NCBI GenBank assembly: GCA_035504415.1
Contig: DATJRY010000010.1
Span: 242,159 to 306,158, forward strand
Reading direction: 5' to 3'
From: Candidatus Sulfotelmatobacter sp.
Lineage (GTDB): Bacteria > Vulcanimicrobiota > Vulcanimicrobiia > Vulcanimicrobiales > Vulcanimicrobiaceae
Length of the DNA stretch: 64,000 bases
This document shows, piece by piece, positions 54,974 to 62,975 of this stretch. Positions within the stretch are counted from its first letter, which is position 1, and each line of letters opens with the position of its first letter. Made by a program: the position numbers and the translations under genes. Below the pieces are notes generated by a model. It made no database searches. It was not told the origin of the DNA and saw only the letters and a list, made by a program, of their open reading frames with translations.

Positions 54974-56932
54974 GTGCGGCGGTCCGTCGAGCGTGTTCTG
55001 CGCGTGCTTCCCGCGGTGCTGTCCTTCGTATTGCCGCTCGCGGCATATACGTGGTCGATCTCACCGTGGCCGGACGGCTGGGACTACGGCGAAGCGCAAA
55101 CAGTGCCGTATCTGGCGGGCATCTTCCACCCGACCGGCTTCCCGCTCTACACGATCGTCGGCTGGCTGATCTCGCACGCGCTGCCGATCTCGAGCGTGGC
55201 GTGGCGCTTGAACCTGCTCTCGGCGCTGTCGGTCGCCGGCGCGTGCCTGGCCGTCTACGCCCTCGCGCGTGGGTTCGGTGCGCACCCGCTCGCCGCGCTC
55301 GGCGCGGCGCTCGTGTTCGGCTTCTCGCAAGAGGTGTGGCTGCGCGGCATGCGCGCCGACGTCCACGCGTTCGTCCTGGCCGCGATCGGTGCCACGCTGG
55401 TCGTTCTCCAGCGCGCGCTGCTCGAGCGTTCCACGCGCGCATTCGTCCTCGCCGCGGGGCTGACCGGCTGCGGCTTGGCCATCCATCCCAACGCGATCTG
55501 GCTGCTGCCGGGGCTCGCGCTCGCCGCCATCGTGCTTCGGCGCGCGTTCACGCCGCGCATCGCGGGCGCTTCGCTGCTCGCACTGCTCGCGCCGCTGCTC
55601 TTCTATGCGTATTTGCCGTTGCGCGCTTGGGTCATCGCCGCGCAGCATCTCGACCGCAACGACGCTCCGCCGCTCGACGGCGCCGGAACGTCGGTCTACG
55701 GCGCGGTTCATCCCGACACGTGGTCCGGCTTCGTCACCGAGATTTCCGGGTCGCAGTTCGGCGCCGCTTCGTTCTTCTCGCAGTCGCTCGACCCGCGCCA
55801 GTGGTTCACCGACGCGCTGCAATGGGCGGCGCAAGCACAGCTGCGCTTGACGACGATCGTCGCGGTGCTGGCGTTGTGGGGCATCGTCCTGATCGTCATG
55901 CGACTGCGCGCGCTGCTGCCGGTGCTGGTCGGCGGCTTCGCCTCGGTGCCGTTCGCATTTGCGTACATGCCGGTCGAGCCGGATTTCGCACGCTACTTGC
56001 TGCCCTCGCTGCTGGTCGCGACGGCAGCCGCCGCCGGGATCACGCAGGCCGTCCGGACCGGCCGGCCGCGCGCGGTCACCACGGGGGTGCTCGTCATCGC
56101 GCTCTTCGGCGCCGCCGCCACGCAGCTCGAAGCGAACCGGAACTTGCTCGGGTATCACGACTCGCGCAACGCGCAGGACACGATCGATGCGGTCGCCGCG
56201 CACACACCGGACGGCTCGATCGTGATCGCAGAGTGGCTCGACGGCGCGGCGCTGCTGTACGGCGAGTACGTCACCCACGAGCTCGGCGCGCGCAGGGTCT
56301 TCATCGGCTGGCCGACGGACGTCCCGGCGACCCTTCGACGCTGGACGGCCAGCGAGCGCGTGTTCGTCGACGCCGACTTCGTCCTGCGTCCGCAGGTGCG
56401 GCACGTCGTGCCGCCGGCCTGGCTGCGCGATCGGGGACGGTGGCACGACCAGCAGCTGCTCGAGGTCGTGCCCCGCTCGGCCCCGACCGCAACCGGTGGG
56501 GCCCGACACCGGTCAAGCCGAATGATGGCTACCGTGGCCCACTTTTCCAAGGACATGACCGTCGAGCAGGCGTTCAAGACGCACGCCGGCGCACGCCGCG
56601 TTTTCGCGCGCTTCCACCTGGGCGGCTGCTCGCACTGCTCGATCTCCGAGACCGAGACGATCGAACAGGTCAGCGAAGGCTACGGCATCCCGCTCGGCCT
56701 GCTGATGGACGATCTCGAGAAGCTGTTCGACCAGCCCGCGCTCGAGGTCGGCGACACCGTCAAGCTGCCGGACGAGATTCGGACCAAGATCCCGCAACTG
56801 GCCTCGGTCCCCGAGTTCGGCAAGGTCACCGACCTGGCGGCCGGCGCCTACACGGTCGAGTTCGGCGAGGTCCGCCTGCAAGGGCTGGCCGAGGACTTCA
56901 TCAAGGTCGATCCGGCCGCCGTCCCCGTTTAG
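54974..56932 (+). CDS. DUF2723 membrane protein read in frame into DUF1858 protein
   Basis: A single open frame of 652 codons. Residues 1-about 505 form a polytopic DUF2723/GT-C-like membrane protein: after helix one comes DGWDYGEAQTVPYLAGIFHPTGFPLY, the family's D.GE....HPPG.PLY signature, and RLNLLSAL. After VVPRSAPTATGG the frame passes without stop into ATG ATG GCT (56522) of a soluble domain (136 codons). In the +1 frame, a TGA overlaps this ATG (ATGA), as between other genes here. Thus one lost or extra base may have fused two genes. A true fusion is possible but would join membrane and cytosolic domains of unlike function. Confidence 0.7.
   Translation: MRRSVERVLRVLPAVLSFVLPLAAYTWSISPWPDGWDYGEAQTVPYLAGIFHPTGFPLYTIVGWLISHALPISSVAWRLNLLSALSVAGACLAVYALARGFGAHPLAALGAALVFGFSQEVWLRGMRADVHAFVLAAIGATLVVLQRALLERSTRAFVLAAGLTGCGLAIHPNAIWLLPGLALAAIVLRRAFTPRIAGASLLALLAPLLFYAYLPLRAWVIAAQHLDRNDAPPLDGAGTSVYGAVHPDTWSGFVTEISGSQFGAASFFSQSLDPRQWFTDALQWAAQAQLRLTTIVAVLALWGIVLIVMRLRALLPVLVGGFASVPFAFAYMPVEPDFARYLLPSLLVATAAAAGITQAVRTGRPRAVTTGVLVIALFGAAATQLEANRNLLGYHDSRNAQDTIDAVAAHTPDGSIVIAEWLDGAALLYGEYVTHELGARRVFIGWPTDVPATLRRWTASERVFVDADFVLRPQVRHVVPPAWLRDRGRWHDQQLLEVVPRSAPTATGGARHRSSRMMATVAHFSKDMTVEQAFKTHAGARRVFARFHLGGCSHCSISETETIEQVSEGYGIPLGLLMDDLEKLFDQPALEVGDTVKLPDEIRTKIPQLASVPEFGKVTDLAAGAYTVEFGEVRLQGLAEDFIKVDPAAVPV
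56522..56932 (+). CDS. DUF1858-type CxxC protein (independent gene alternative)
   Basis: If translated from ATG 56522, this is a 136-residue protein. Residues 1-70 match the DUF1858/hybrid-cluster-associated redox domain: AHFSKDMTVEQAFKTHAGAR, then GGCSHCSISETETIEQVSE with a Cys-x-x-Cys pair, and GIPLGLLMDDLEKL. The remainder (EVGDTVKLPDEIRTKIPQL...) is a beta-rich tail. The same codons are the C-terminal part of the fused frame 54974-56932. I list it separately because related proteins are stand-alone. The TAG shares four bases with the convergent DUF2203 gene. Confidence 0.6.
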   Translation: MMATVAHFSKDMTVEQAFKTHAGARRVFARFHLGGCSHCSISETETIEQVSEGYGIPLGLLMDDLEKLFDQPALEVGDTVKLPDEIRTKIPQLASVPEFGKVTDLAAGAYTVEFGEVRLQGLAEDFIKVDPAAVPV

Positions 56933-57306
56933 AGAAGTTTGCGGTCGGCGAAGCTTTCGTCGGTCCCGTGCCAGTGGGTGAGCTCGCGCTCCCCGGCCTT
57001 CCAGCAGAGATAGACGGGGCGTCCCTCGCGCATCGACGGGAAGTCGAGCAGCCCGAGGTCGAGGTCTTTGACGACGCAGCCGTGCGCTTCGATCCGGTTG
57101 ATCAGGCGCACGATCTCGGCTTTCAGCTCCGCGAACGCGCGCGAGCGGCGGCGCTCGCGGTTGGCGTCGGCGCGCCCGATGTGCAGCTCCGGGTCCGTCT
57201 CCAGCAGCCGGATCGCCAAGTCGCGCCGGCGCGTCCACAGCTCTTCGAGCAGCGGCTCCAGGACCGGAATGAGGGCATTGGCCTTCTCAGCAGAAAAGAG
57301 CTTCAT
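56929..57306 (-). CDS. DUF2203 family protein
   Basis: 125 residues beginning KLFSAEKANALIPVLEPLLEELW and ending GRPVYLCWKAGERELTHWH, which are typical for DUF2203, a small helical-then-beta domain found in many soil and Gram-positive bacteria. The middle is highly basic (RADANRERRRSRAF). The role is unknown. The start lies two bases from the divergent rapZ start, so promoters must be inside the neighbouring coding sequence or upstream of both. The stop overlaps the DUF1858 gene by four bases. Confidence 0.87.
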   Translation of the reverse strand: MKLFSAEKANALIPVLEPLLEELWTRRRDLAIRLLETDPELHIGRADANRERRRSRAFAELKAEIVRLINRIEAHGCVVKDLDLGLLDFPSMREGRPVYLCWKAGERELTHWHGTDESFADRKLL

Positions 57307-57308
57307 CG

Positions 57309-58163
57309 ATGCGTCGTCTCGTCATCGTAACGGGGCTCTCGGGCGCGGGCAAGAGCCAGGCGATGAAATCGTTCGAGGACTTCGGCTTCGCCTGCCTCGA
57401 CAATGCGCCGCCGGTCATGGCCGTTCCGTTCGTGGCGTTGGCGCGCGAGGGCGGCCAGCGTGACGCCGCGCTCGCCCTCGACGTGCGCACCCTCGGTCCG
57501 TTCGGCGATCCGGTCGCCGCGGTCGAGGCGCTGCAGGCCGGCGGCCAGCACCCCGAGGTGCTCTTCCTCGACGCCGACGACGCCACGCTGATCCGCCGCT
57601 ACAGCGAGACGCGCCGCCGCCACCCCTATCACGAGGACGGGGCCGGGCTGGGCGAGGCGATCGCCGCCGAGCGCACCGCGCTGGCGCCGCTGCGCGACCA
57701 TGCCGACGTCGTCTGGGACACCAGCCGCATGACGCTCGGCGAGCTCAAGGAGCGCATCGCGACGACGTTCGTCGGCGGCGAAGCGCGGCGGCTGCGCGTG
57801 GCGATCGTCGCCTTCGGTTTCAAGTACGGCCTCCCGCTCGACGCCGACCTCGTCTTCGACGTGCGCTTTCTGCCCAACCCCAATTACGTCGAGGCGCTGC
57901 GAGACCTGACCGGCTACGACGGCCCCGTCGCCGCTTACCTCGAGGCGGTCCCCGACACCGACGCGTTCCTCGAGCGCGTCTTGCCGCTGCTGGATTTCCT
58001 CATCCCGCGCTACGCGCTGGAAGGCAAGTCGCAGGTGCGCGTCGCGATCGGCTGCACCGGCGGGCGGCACCGCAGCGTCTACCTGGGCCGGCGCATTCAG
58101 CAGCACCTCAGCGAGACGACCAGCGCGATCGCCACCTTCGACGCGCGGGATCTGGCCCGATGA
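57309..58163 (+). CDS. rapZ: RNase adapter / UPF0042 nucleotide-binding protein RapZ
   Basis: 284 residues. The N-terminal P-loop is VTGLSGAGKSQAMKSFEDFGF (starting at residue 7), followed by CLDNAPPVMAVP. The C-terminal DUF488-like domain shows GFKYGLPLDADLVFDVRFLPNP and the sensor element IGCTGGRHRSVYL, which binds GlcN6P in E. coli. RapZ controls cell-wall precursor supply, there through GlmZ RNA and RNase E, elsewhere by other means. The stop overlaps the yvcK ATG (ATGA). A conserved neighbour, whiA, is missing after yvcK. Confidence 0.95.
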   Translation: MRRLVIVTGLSGAGKSQAMKSFEDFGFACLDNAPPVMAVPFVALAREGGQRDAALALDVRTLGPFGDPVAAVEALQAGGQHPEVLFLDADDATLIRRYSETRRRHPYHEDGAGLGEAIAAERTALAPLRDHADVVWDTSRMTLGELKERIATTFVGGEARRLRVAIVAFGFKYGLPLDADLVFDVRFLPNPNYVEALRDLTGYDGPVAAYLEAVPDTDAFLERVLPLLDFLIPRYALEGKSQVRVAIGCTGGRHRSVYLGRRIQQHLSETTSAIATFDARDLAR

Positions 58164-59518
58164 GCGCGCGGCTGCGGCGCTCGCTCACGCTGGCGCGCTG
58201 GCTGCTGCCGGGGCTGGGCGTGAAACGGTGGCTGCTGCTGGCGGTGATCGGCACCGCCTTGTTCGTCAACGGCATCTCACGCTACCTGACCGATCAGGGA
58301 CAAACGCTGCGCGTCAACGAGCTGGTCGATTCGCTGGTCGCCGAGTTCTTCGCCCCGGTCTACCTCTCGTACGTCTTCATCGGCGTCGGTGCGCTGTTGG
58401 CGGCGTTCGGGATTTGGCGCTGGCTGACCGCGATCGTCAGCGCGGTGACGCCGCAAGGCTCGAACCGCATCCTGGACGCGGTCATGCAGCGCCGCTTGCA
58501 GCAGGGTTACCGCATCGTCGTCGTCGGCGGTGGCACCGGCCTCTCGACGATGCTGCGCGGCCTCAAGAAAGTCACCACGAACTTGACCGCGGTCGTCACC
58601 GTCACCGACGACGGCGGCTCCTCGGGGCGGCTGCAAAAAGAGTTGGGCGTGCTGCCGCCGGGCGACATCCGCAACTGCCTGGTCGCGCTCGCCGACGACG
58701 AAGCGCTGGTCACCGAGCTGTTCCGCTACCGCTTCGCCGAAGGCGAAGGCCTGAGCGGTCACTCGTTCGGGAACCTGTTCCTGGCCGCGATGACCGGCAT
58801 CACCGGCAACTTCGACGAGGCGATCAAGGTCTCGAGCCGCGTGCTCAACGTCAAGGGCCGCGTGTTGCCCTCGACGCTCGCGGCGGCGCGCCTGTGCGCG
58901 CAGCTCGACGACGGCACCATCGTCGAAGGCGAGTCGCAGATCTCGTCGGCCGGCGGTTCGATCGCGCGCGTCTTCCTCGATCCGCCGTTCGCCAAGCCGC
59001 TCGAGGACGTCGTCTCGGCGATTCGCGAGGCCGACGCGATCGTGCTCGGGCCCGGGTCGCTGTATACCTCGATCATGCCGAACCTGCTGGTCGACCGGGT
59101 CGCGCGCGAGATCGAAGCGTCCAACGCGGTGAAGATCTACGTCTGCAACGTCATGACGCAGCCGGGTGAAACCGACGGCTACACCGCGGCCGACCACGTG
59201 CGGGCGTTGACGCAAGGTTCGGACGCGAAGCTGTGCGACGTCGCGATCGTCAACGATGAGCTGCCGCGCAAGCTGCGCGACGCCTACGCCGTCGAAGGAC
59301 AGCTGCCGGTGCGGGTCGACGAGGACGCGCTGCGCGCGCTCGGCGTGCGGGTGGTCAAGGCCGACGTGATCAGCGAGACGTTGACGGTCCGCCACGACCC
59401 CGACCGCTTGGCCGCCGTCGTCATGGCGGTCATCGACGAGGCGGTCGCGGCCCGTGCCTCGTACGTGCGCTTCCGCCCCAACAGCGGCGGCACCGCGGCC
59501 GGGCCCGCCACCGCCTAG
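58160..59518 (+). CDS. yvcK: YvcK/CofD-like gluconeogenesis factor, membrane-anchored
   Basis: 452 residues. The first about 100 residues hold two hydrophobic helices (WLLLAVIGTALFVNGISRYL and VYLSYVFIGVGALLAAFGIW), followed by the CofD-like domain: RIVVVGGGTGLSTMLRGLK, VTDDGGSSGRLQKELG, SGHSFGNLFLAAMTG, GPGSLYTSIMPNLLV and YVCNVMTQPGETDGYTA. YvcK-family proteins bind UDP-GlcNAc and connect cell wall supply to carbon source. Long forms with N-terminal helices occur in Chloroflexota and some others. Overlaps rapZ, and its own stop shares CTAG with the next minus-strand gene. Confidence 0.93.
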   Translation: MSARLRRSLTLARWLLPGLGVKRWLLLAVIGTALFVNGISRYLTDQGQTLRVNELVDSLVAEFFAPVYLSYVFIGVGALLAAFGIWRWLTAIVSAVTPQGSNRILDAVMQRRLQQGYRIVVVGGGTGLSTMLRGLKKVTTNLTAVVTVTDDGGSSGRLQKELGVLPPGDIRNCLVALADDEALVTELFRYRFAEGEGLSGHSFGNLFLAAMTGITGNFDEAIKVSSRVLNVKGRVLPSTLAAARLCAQLDDGTIVEGESQISSAGGSIARVFLDPPFAKPLEDVVSAIREADAIVLGPGSLYTSIMPNLLVDRVAREIEASNAVKIYVCNVMTQPGETDGYTAADHVRALTQGSDAKLCDVAIVNDELPRKLRDAYAVEGQLPVRVDEDALRALGVRVVKADVISETLTVRHDPDRLAAVVMAVIDEAVAARASYVRFRPNSGGTAAGPATA

Positions 59519-60264
59519 CGGATCGCGAACCGCACCGCGTACGCTTTGTCGGCGTCCGTGTCGAGCTCGATCTGCAGCCGGTACGAACCCGTCTTCGGCA
59601 GCGCGTACGGCCGGCCGGGCGTCACCTCGGCGACCGCTCCCGCGTCGTCGGCCGGATACACCAGCACGTGCACGGGCGCGCCGGCCTGCACCACCGAGAG
59701 CGTCAGCCGCTGGCCTTTCGCGCCGCTGAACGCGTAGGAGTCGTACCACCCCGACGAGGCGCTGCCGCGCAGCACCGTCGACGACGCGCCGGCCGCGAAC
59801 CGGATCGGGACGCCGTCGGGCTTCTCCGCACCGGTGTCTCCGCGCACGCGCTCGGTGCGTGCGTCGCGATACGCGCCGTTCCGCCAAACCGCGGTCGTCA
59901 CGTCCACGACGAGCGCGCTGTCGTGCGCGGTGAAAACCAGCGCGGGCAACGGCGAGCCGGGCTTCGTTCCGGCGCTGATGCCGAAGGTCGCGTACAGGAG
60001 CTTCGCCGGACGACCGAAGCGCACGACGTAATACGGGCAGTTCTGCGCTCCGCAGATGCACGAATCGTCGACCGACGCCAGCGCGACCTCGTCGCCGCCG
60101 ATCGAGCCCAGCCGCTGGAACGTCGCGCCCGCAACCGCGCTCGTCAGTTGCGCCCCGGTGCAGCCTGCACCATCGCCTGCGGTCACGATCAAGCTCCGCA
60201 AGGTCGCGTGCCGCGCATCGAGTGGCGCCACGGCGACGCTCATGGCGAGGATGAGTACGAGCAC
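59515..60264 (-). CDS. secreted protein, paralogue A (Cys-rich head, PPC/PliI-like tail)
   Basis: 249 residues with a short signal peptide (LVLILAMSVAVAPLDA). The middle contains the Cys cluster DDSCICGAQNCPYYVVRF. The C-terminal 105 residues (VPIRFAAGASSTVLRGSASS, YAFSGAKGQRLTLSVVQAGAP, GSYRLQIELDTD) have the beta-sandwich pattern of pre-peptidase C-terminal/inhibitor of g-type lysozyme (PliI) domains. The same architecture recurs in the next gene upstream, so they arose by tandem duplication. An inhibitor, binding or envelope function is guessed only from this tail. Confidence 0.75.
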   Translation of the reverse strand: MLVLILAMSVAVAPLDARHATLRSLIVTAGDGAGCTGAQLTSAVAGATFQRLGSIGGDEVALASVDDSCICGAQNCPYYVVRFGRPAKLLYATFGISAGTKPGSPLPALVFTAHDSALVVDVTTAVWRNGAYRDARTERVRGDTGAEKPDGVPIRFAAGASSTVLRGSASSGWYDSYAFSGAKGQRLTLSVVQAGAPVHVLVYPADDAGAVAEVTPGRPYALPKTGSYRLQIELDTDADKAYAVRFAIR

Positions 60265-60265
60265 G

Positions 60266-61054
60266 TCAGCGGATACTCAACTCGAGCGAATACGGATACA
60301 TCGGCTTCGGCGGCAATTCTGATCCGATGAACATGGCTGGACCGACGCGAACGTCATAGGCCCCTGACCTCGGAATGATGTACGGGGCCCGCCCGAACGG
60401 GTAATGTGTCGGATAGAGGAACGCGAACGAGTCGGACGACGTGTCGTCAGCGCGCACGATCGCTACGTCCAGCGGCGTCCCGGACCGCACATGCGAAACG
60501 GCGACCCGTTGGCCACGGCGCGCGTAGACCCGGTAGTCGTCGCCCCAGTTCATCCCGAGTCGCCCCCGCAGGAGCGCCGCCGACGTCCCTGCCCGAAAGC
60601 GGACCGTGACGAGCCAAGGTGCCCGGGTCCCGTCAAATCGCAGACGGTTCGACGAGGCTTCGTGATACACACCCCTACGCCAAACCCACCGCTCTTCGTT
60701 CGAAACGTAAGCGCTGACATGGTCGACGACGATCAACGTATCGAGTGGCCGGGCGGGAATCGTCCGCAACGTCGTACCGAACACTTGCCCGATTTCGGTA
60801 GCGACGTGCGCGTTCAGCTGCAAGATGTGGAACGGGCAGGCGGCGGCCCCACAATCTCCGCAGGGGTTCGTGAGGTATTCGAGCACGACCACGTGTCGGC
60901 CGTCGAGCTCACCGATCGGATGAGCCGCGTAGCGCGGAATCGTGCCCGGGTGATCGACGCAGCTGGGCATGTGTGCGAGAAACGTGCGAATCTCTGCTTG
61001 CTCGGCGCGCGAGAGCGTCACGGAAAGCGCTGCGGCGAGGACGAACGTGAGCAT
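60266..61054 (-). CDS. secreted protein, paralogue B (Cys-rich head, PPC/PliI-like tail)
   Basis: 262 residues from ATG 61054 (GGAGGTTAG upstream), signal peptide LTFVLAAALSVTLSRA. The Cys cluster NPCGDCGAAACPFHILQL corresponds to that of paralogue A, and the tail (WLVTVRFRAGTSAALLRG, YRVYARRGQRVAVSHVRSG, GAYDVRVGPAMF) aligns with its PPC/PliI-like domain. Overall identity is low, so the duplication is old. It is one base upstream of paralogue A and seven bases downstream of the glycerate kinase. CxxC plus CP spacing suggests disulfides or metal binding. Confidence 0.75.
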   Translation of the reverse strand: MLTFVLAAALSVTLSRAEQAEIRTFLAHMPSCVDHPGTIPRYAAHPIGELDGRHVVVLEYLTNPCGDCGAAACPFHILQLNAHVATEIGQVFGTTLRTIPARPLDTLIVVDHVSAYVSNEERWVWRRGVYHEASSNRLRFDGTRAPWLVTVRFRAGTSAALLRGRLGMNWGDDYRVYARRGQRVAVSHVRSGTPLDVAIVRADDTSSDSFAFLYPTHYPFGRAPYIIPRSGAYDVRVGPAMFIGSELPPKPMYPYSLELSIR

Positions 61055-61061
61055 CGCGCGA

Positions 61062-62183
61062 CTAACCTCCGTAGAGGAGCGCGACGGTACGGGCCGCCGC
61101 TGCGCGCAGGTTCGGCGCGGCGTCGCGCATCGCCCGCGCCAGCGTGACCGGCCCGGGCACGATCGGGACGCAGCGCACGCCGCGCGCGCGCAAGGCCGCC
61201 TCGGCGCCCAGGTCGACGCTGCCGCCGAACGCGATGATCGGCACGCCGGCCGCGCGCGCCACGCCGGCGACGCCGTCGACGACTTTGCCGTGCAGCGTCT
61301 GCTCGTCGATCCGTCCCTCGCCGGTGAAGCACCAGTCGGCGCCGCGCAGCGCGCCGGTGAGCCCGCGCACCTGCGCCACCAGCGCGACGCCGGACTCCAG
61401 CCGCGCGCCGCAGGCGCTGGCCAGACCCCAACCCAGGCCCCCAGCCGCACCGGCGCCCGCCAGATTCCGCACGTCGTGCCCGGTCGCGGCGGTCATCGCG
61501 TCGGCGAGCCGTGCCAGCACGCCGTCGAGGAACGCCACGTCGGCGGGCGTCGCGCCCTTCTGCGGACCGTAGATCGCCGCGGCGCCGTGCGGACCCAGCA
61601 GCGGGTTGTCGACGTCGCACGCGATCGCGAGGTCGACGCCCGCCAGCCGTGGGTCGAGCCCGCCGAGGTCGACGCGTGCCACCCCGGCGAGCGCCGCCGG
61701 CGTCGCGTCGAGCTCGGCGCCGGCGGCGTCGAAGTAGCGCACGCCGAGCGCGGCCAGCGCGCCGGCCCCGCCGTCGGTGGTGGCGCTGCCGCCGATGCCC
61801 AGCACGATCGTGCGCGCGCCGCCGTCGAGCGCGTCACGCACCAGCTCGCCCGTCCCGCGGGTCGACGCGCGCCGCGCGTCGCGCTTGCGCCGGCGCAGCA
61901 AGACCAAACCGGAGGCGGCCGCCATCTCGAGCACCGCCGTGGCGCCTTCGCGCGCATAGGTCGCCTCGACGGCGTCGCCCAGCGGACCGTGGACGCGCAC
62001 GCGGCGCGCGCTCGCGCCGCCCGCGAGGAACGCGGCGACGGTGCCGTCGCCGCCGTCGGCCATCGGCACCAGCACGCACTCCGCGTCCGGCGCGACGTCG
62101 CGCACGCCGGCTGCCAGCGCGGCGGCGACTCCGGCGGCGTCGAGGCTCCCTTTGAACTTGTCGGGAGCGACGACGATCCGCAC
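61062..62183 (-). CDS. glycerate kinase (GlxK/GarK type)
   Basis: 373 residues. Diagnostic motifs are VVAPDKFKGSLDA at the start, PMADGGDGTVAAFL, GIGGSATTDGGAGALAALG (about 125-143), GPQKGATPADVA, GAGAAGGLGWGLAS and CFTGEGRIDEQTLHGKVVDG. The enzyme phosphorylates D-glycerate to 2- or 3-phosphoglycerate. GTG 62183 overlaps the TAG of the upstream lipoprotein gene (TAGTG), fixing the start. No other glycerate-pathway genes are next to it. Confidence 0.95.
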   Translation of the reverse strand: MRIVVAPDKFKGSLDAAGVAAALAAGVRDVAPDAECVLVPMADGGDGTVAAFLAGGASARRVRVHGPLGDAVEATYAREGATAVLEMAAASGLVLLRRRKRDARRASTRGTGELVRDALDGGARTIVLGIGGSATTDGGAGALAALGVRYFDAAGAELDATPAALAGVARVDLGGLDPRLAGVDLAIACDVDNPLLGPHGAAAIYGPQKGATPADVAFLDGVLARLADAMTAATGHDVRNLAGAGAAGGLGWGLASACGARLESGVALVAQVRGLTGALRGADWCFTGEGRIDEQTLHGKVVDGVAGVARAAGVPIIAFGGSVDLGAEAALRARGVRCVPIVPGPVTLARAMRDAAPNLRAAAARTVALLYGG

Positions 62184-62527
62184 TACTGCTTGGTCAACGG
62201 AATGTCGACCTCGACGATCTGGCCGGCGACGAGACTTCCGTTCGCCTCCGGGATCGCGCCGAGCGAATATCCGCTGGGCGCGCTCGCGGTCAGGTCGTAC
62301 AGCCCCAGCGGGATGTTCGGGATCGTGTAGTGACCCTGGGCGTCGGTGGTCGCGGTGTCGATCGCGTCGACCGTCACCACGACGCCGGCCACGCCCACGT
62401 TGGACGCGGCGTCGTACGCGCGGCCTTGGATGGTGCCGTAGTTCTGGGCGGGCGGAATCTGCGGCCCCCCGCAGGCGGCGAGCAAGACGGCCGGCGCGAG
62501 CAGGCAGACGAGAGGAACGCGGCTCAC
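62183..62527 (-). CDS. lipoprotein with carboxypeptidase-regulatory-like domain
   Basis: 114 residues. The lipoprotein signal is VPLVCLLAPAVLLAACGG (lipobox LAAC, lipidated Cys about residue 19). The rest is a single CarboxypepD_reg-like beta-sandwich: GTIQGRAYDAASNVGVAGVVV, TTDAQGHYTIPNIPLGLYDLT. Such domains are found in surface-exposed and secreted proteins and bind unknown ligands. 15 bases follow the DUF5069 gene, and its stop overlaps the glycerate kinase start. Confidence 0.85.
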   Translation of the reverse strand: MSRVPLVCLLAPAVLLAACGGPQIPPAQNYGTIQGRAYDAASNVGVAGVVVTVDAIDTATTDAQGHYTIPNIPLGLYDLTASAPSGYSLGAIPEANGSLVAGQIVEVDIPLTKQ

Positions 62528-62542
62528 GCGCGCGCCGTTCCG

Positions 62543-62893
62543 CTAGGCGACGACGACGCCCTCTTCGGCGTCTTGGCGATCCAAGTTGCCGGTCTTCTCG
62601 TCGAGTAACCAGCGGTTGGCTTCCTGCTGGCGCGCCTCGGGGACGCGGGCCTTCAGCCAGGCCAGGATCTCGTCGTCGGTCTGACACGTCTCGAGGGCGG
62701 CGTCGAACATGCGCGCCGTGATCCCCCAGCGGTCGAACACGCCTCGGTCCATCGGGCAGGGATAGATGTAGTCGTGAATGGTCCCGTTTCGGGCGGCGCG
62801 CGCCTTGTCGAACACCCGCGTCAACCACAGGTATCCGTCGAGCGCGTCGCGACCGCGACGCGGAAACTCACCGTTCCGAAAATCGGTGGCCAT
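62543..62893 (-). CDS. DUF5069 domain protein
   Basis: 116 residues matching DUF5069: an N-terminal FPRRGRDALDGYLWLTRVFDKARAA segment, then YIYPCPMDRGVFDRWGI and a C-terminal helix pair with DEILAWLKARVPE. The family is small cytosolic proteins of unknown role. AAGGA precedes the ATG. It is divergent from the PLP enzyme gene, sharing 82 bases. First gene of a minus-strand run with the lipoprotein and glycerate kinase. Confidence 0.88.
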   Translation of the reverse strand: MATDFRNGEFPRRGRDALDGYLWLTRVFDKARAARNGTIHDYIYPCPMDRGVFDRWGITARMFDAALETCQTDDEILAWLKARVPEARQQEANRWLLDEKTGNLDRQDAEEGVVVA

Positions 62894-62975
62894 GTTATCC
62901 TTCTTCCCCGAACGAGACCAAGCTATCCCTTCTGACGCAGGCAGCGCCCGCGGAGTTGCGGAACGCCGCCGGGCT

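Noticed and set aside
54510..55442. 310-codon Arg-rich minus-strand frame
   Set aside because: It covers the RNase P RNA and the start of the DUF2723 gene; its composition is that of a GC-rich shadow.
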